A DNA stretch of 8,266 nt from Verrucomicrobiia bacterium (lineage in GTDB: Bacteria; Verrucomicrobiota; Verrucomicrobiia; JABWAM01), in assembly GCA_013360985.1 (NCBI GenBank), contig JABWAM010000103.1, positions 1-8,266 of the forward strand, read 5' to 3'. Shown one piece after another: positions 7,060 through 8,266 of the stretch. The translations under genes were made by a program, and so were the position numbers. Positions within the stretch are counted from its first letter, which is position 1. Each line of letters begins with the position of its first letter. Under the pieces are notes generated by a model that was not told where the DNA came from, did no database searches, and was given only the letters and a program-made list of their open reading frames with translations.

Positions 7060-8266
7060 TCATTGCGCGGTTTCCGGCGTTTCATCAAACGGCGTCGCGG
7101 GCGCAGGCGGTCTTGGTTTTTCGCGGGTTGGCCGCTCGATAAGCAGATCCTCCATGGCGCGCATCAGGACGGCTTCGACGGCCGGCGACACCTTCGTGTG
7201 GCTGGGATCGCACTCGTAGCCGCCCTGGGCGTAGGCCTCCCGGGTGCCGAGGTAGCCCGGCCCTCCGTCGCCGTAAGCGGCCAGGGCCACAAACCCGCGC
7301 GGGCGCAGCGCCTGGGCGGCAAGCTGATACTCGACAAACCATTCTCCCGGGCCGTGCAGGATCCGCGCGGAACCCAGACGCAAGCAGCCGATCGTCCAGG
7401 GCCGCCCTTGACGGCATCTCTCGGCGAAAATCAGCTTGTGCGCCGCAGTCCTCCGCGCGTGAAGCGGCGCCGCGGCATCCCGAAGCGTTGTTTGAAGCGC
7501 CTCGCGATCCGCCAGGCCGTCGGCCATCGGGAGAACGATCTCGCGCGTCTGCCAGTCGAACTCCGCGGCGCGCAACGGCCGTTTGATCGCACGCGCCCAG
7601 GCGCGCTCCATGCCGCCGGCGAGACGCTCCGCGAGGCGCAGGCGTTGACGGGGCGATCCGTCGTTGTATTTGCCCGCCGCCACGTTGCCCGCGGCGCCGC
7701 AAAAGTGGATGTGCACGGCGTCGGGCAGAGCGAGATCCCGCAAGGATCGCGCCAGACCCACGGTGTCGCTACTGACTCCACCGGTTTTATAGAAACTCTG
7801 CGGATGCGACGCGTAGTAGCTCACGACCGCGACCGGAGCGGAGTCCGACCAGAAACCGACGACGCGCACATCGGGATCAATGGTCCCTTCCTCTCGGGCG
7901 CGCAGGACGGGATCCCGGCAGGAGCTGAACCGCACCGCGGCGACCTTTCCCTCCGGGCCCAAGAGGCGGCGCGTGGACGCGAACCTCGACACCTTCGCCT
8001 TGCCGAGGGAAAGATGCGTGACGGGACGCGCCGTCGCGCGCGCGCGCGCGATCGCCTGCGCGACCTCCGCGATCACGCGCGCCTCGAATTCCGGGTCGAA
8101 AATCGCCTTCGGCAAACCCACCTCATCCAGCAAACGCTGCACGGAGAGATCGGCATACGGCGCGTCATGCGGGTGGGTGCAATGAACGCTCACTCGATCC
8201 GCGCGCGTGCCCGCCGCCGCCGCGAGCGCCTCGCGCCAGCGGTCGTGGGATGCGTTGCTCACGTTG
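7060..8266 (-). CDS. Neutral/alkaline-ceramidase-like metalloenzyme, 5' end beyond window
   Basis: The frame runs off the right edge. The GTG at 8262 is in frame but unlikely to be the start, because the visible protein begins in mid-domain (an N-terminal segment typical of the family is absent). Numbering from that GTG: VSVHCTHPHDAP (24-35) supplies metal-type histidines (His30, His32), YYASHPQSFY (149-158) another (His153), then VSSDTVG, CGAAGNVAAGKYNDG (188-202), GPGEWFVEY (304-312, Glu307) and GPGYLGTREAYAQGGYE (335-350, Tyr337). This order matches neutral ceramidases, where two His, a Glu and a Tyr hold zinc. The ceramidase Ser nucleophile motif (G-D-V/T-S-P-like) is replaced here by G-N-V-A-A, so true ceramide hydrolysis is doubtful. 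The tail after about 375 is Pro-rich. No transmembrane segment is visible in the part present. It ends 19 bp before the aminotransferase start, so it probably leads the same operon. Confidence 0.82.
   Translation of the reverse strand, partial: NVSNASHDRWREALAAAAGTRADRVSVHCTHPHDAPYADLSVQRLLDEVGLPKAIFDPEFEARVIAEVAQAIARARATARPVTHLSLGKAKVSRFASTRRLLGPEGKVAAVRFSSCRDPVLRAREEGTIDPDVRVVGFWSDSAPVAVVSYYASHPQSFYKTGGVSSDTVGLARSLRDLALPDAVHIHFCGAAGNVAAGKYNDGSPRQRLRLAERLAGGMERAWARAIKRPLRAAEFDWQTREIVLPMADGLADREALQTTLRDAAAPLHARRTAAHKLIFAERCRQGRPWTIGCLRLGSARILHGPGEWFVEYQLAAQALRPRGFVALAAYGDGGPGYLGTREAYAQGGYECDPSHTKVSPAVEAVLMRAMEDLLIERPTREKPRPPAPATPFDETPETAQ

Noticed and set aside
5796..7142. 448-codon plus-strand open frame opposite the aminotransferase
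   Set aside because: Fully antisense to a gene with all catalytic residues; composition is low-complexity Arg/Asp/Ala, typical of reversed GC-rich codons.
8035..8050. (CG)8 dinucleotide run
   Set aside because: Lies inside the ceramidase-like coding frame as Ala/Arg codons; a short simple repeat in a GC-rich gene needs no special explanation.

Overview
The window comes from a GC-rich bacterium. The gene set points to Verrucomicrobiota or a near relative in the PVC group. The clues are a long Asn/Gly/Thr-rich beta-helix protein ending in a PEP-CTERM sorting tail, a secreted ThuA-like plus glycoside-hydrolase-like protein, a neutral-ceramidase-like protein of the kind common in these phyla, and a near absence of Shine-Dalgarno sequences. 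This placement is inference from protein style only; there is no rRNA or marker gene in the window.

All five genes lie on the minus strand and so read from right to left. Region A (8266 to about 2830) looks like one transcription unit of three closely spaced genes: a neutral/alkaline-ceramidase-like metalloenzyme (start beyond the right edge), a DegT/DnrJ/EryC1/StrS PLP-dependent aminotransferase, and a large secreted protein with a ThuA-like N-terminal domain, a TIM-barrel glycoside-hydrolase-like core and a C-terminal domain like the GH67 N-terminal domain. It ends in a 9-bp inverted repeat inside the last codons, followed by a GC-rich hairpin with T-runs.

Region B (2641-2829) is a compact control region: terminator of region A, a candidate extended -10 promoter, and a repeat/palindrome cluster at the expected transcription start. 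Region C (674-2641) is the PEP-CTERM beta-helix protein, visibly less GC-rich than the rest. Its 5' end looks disturbed: the only in-frame ATGs sit about 50 codons too far upstream, while an out-of-frame ATG with a good Shine-Dalgarno would give an ideal signal peptide if one base were added. Region D (1-599) is a left-handed beta-helix acetyltransferase cut by the left edge.

Functionally, region A reads as a carbohydrate or amino-sugar/aminocyclitol module with a secreted hydrolase-like partner, but the substrate cannot be read from the sequence. Regions C and D fit cell-envelope or exopolysaccharide biology. No tRNA, rRNA, CRISPR array, insertion sequence or phage gene was seen.
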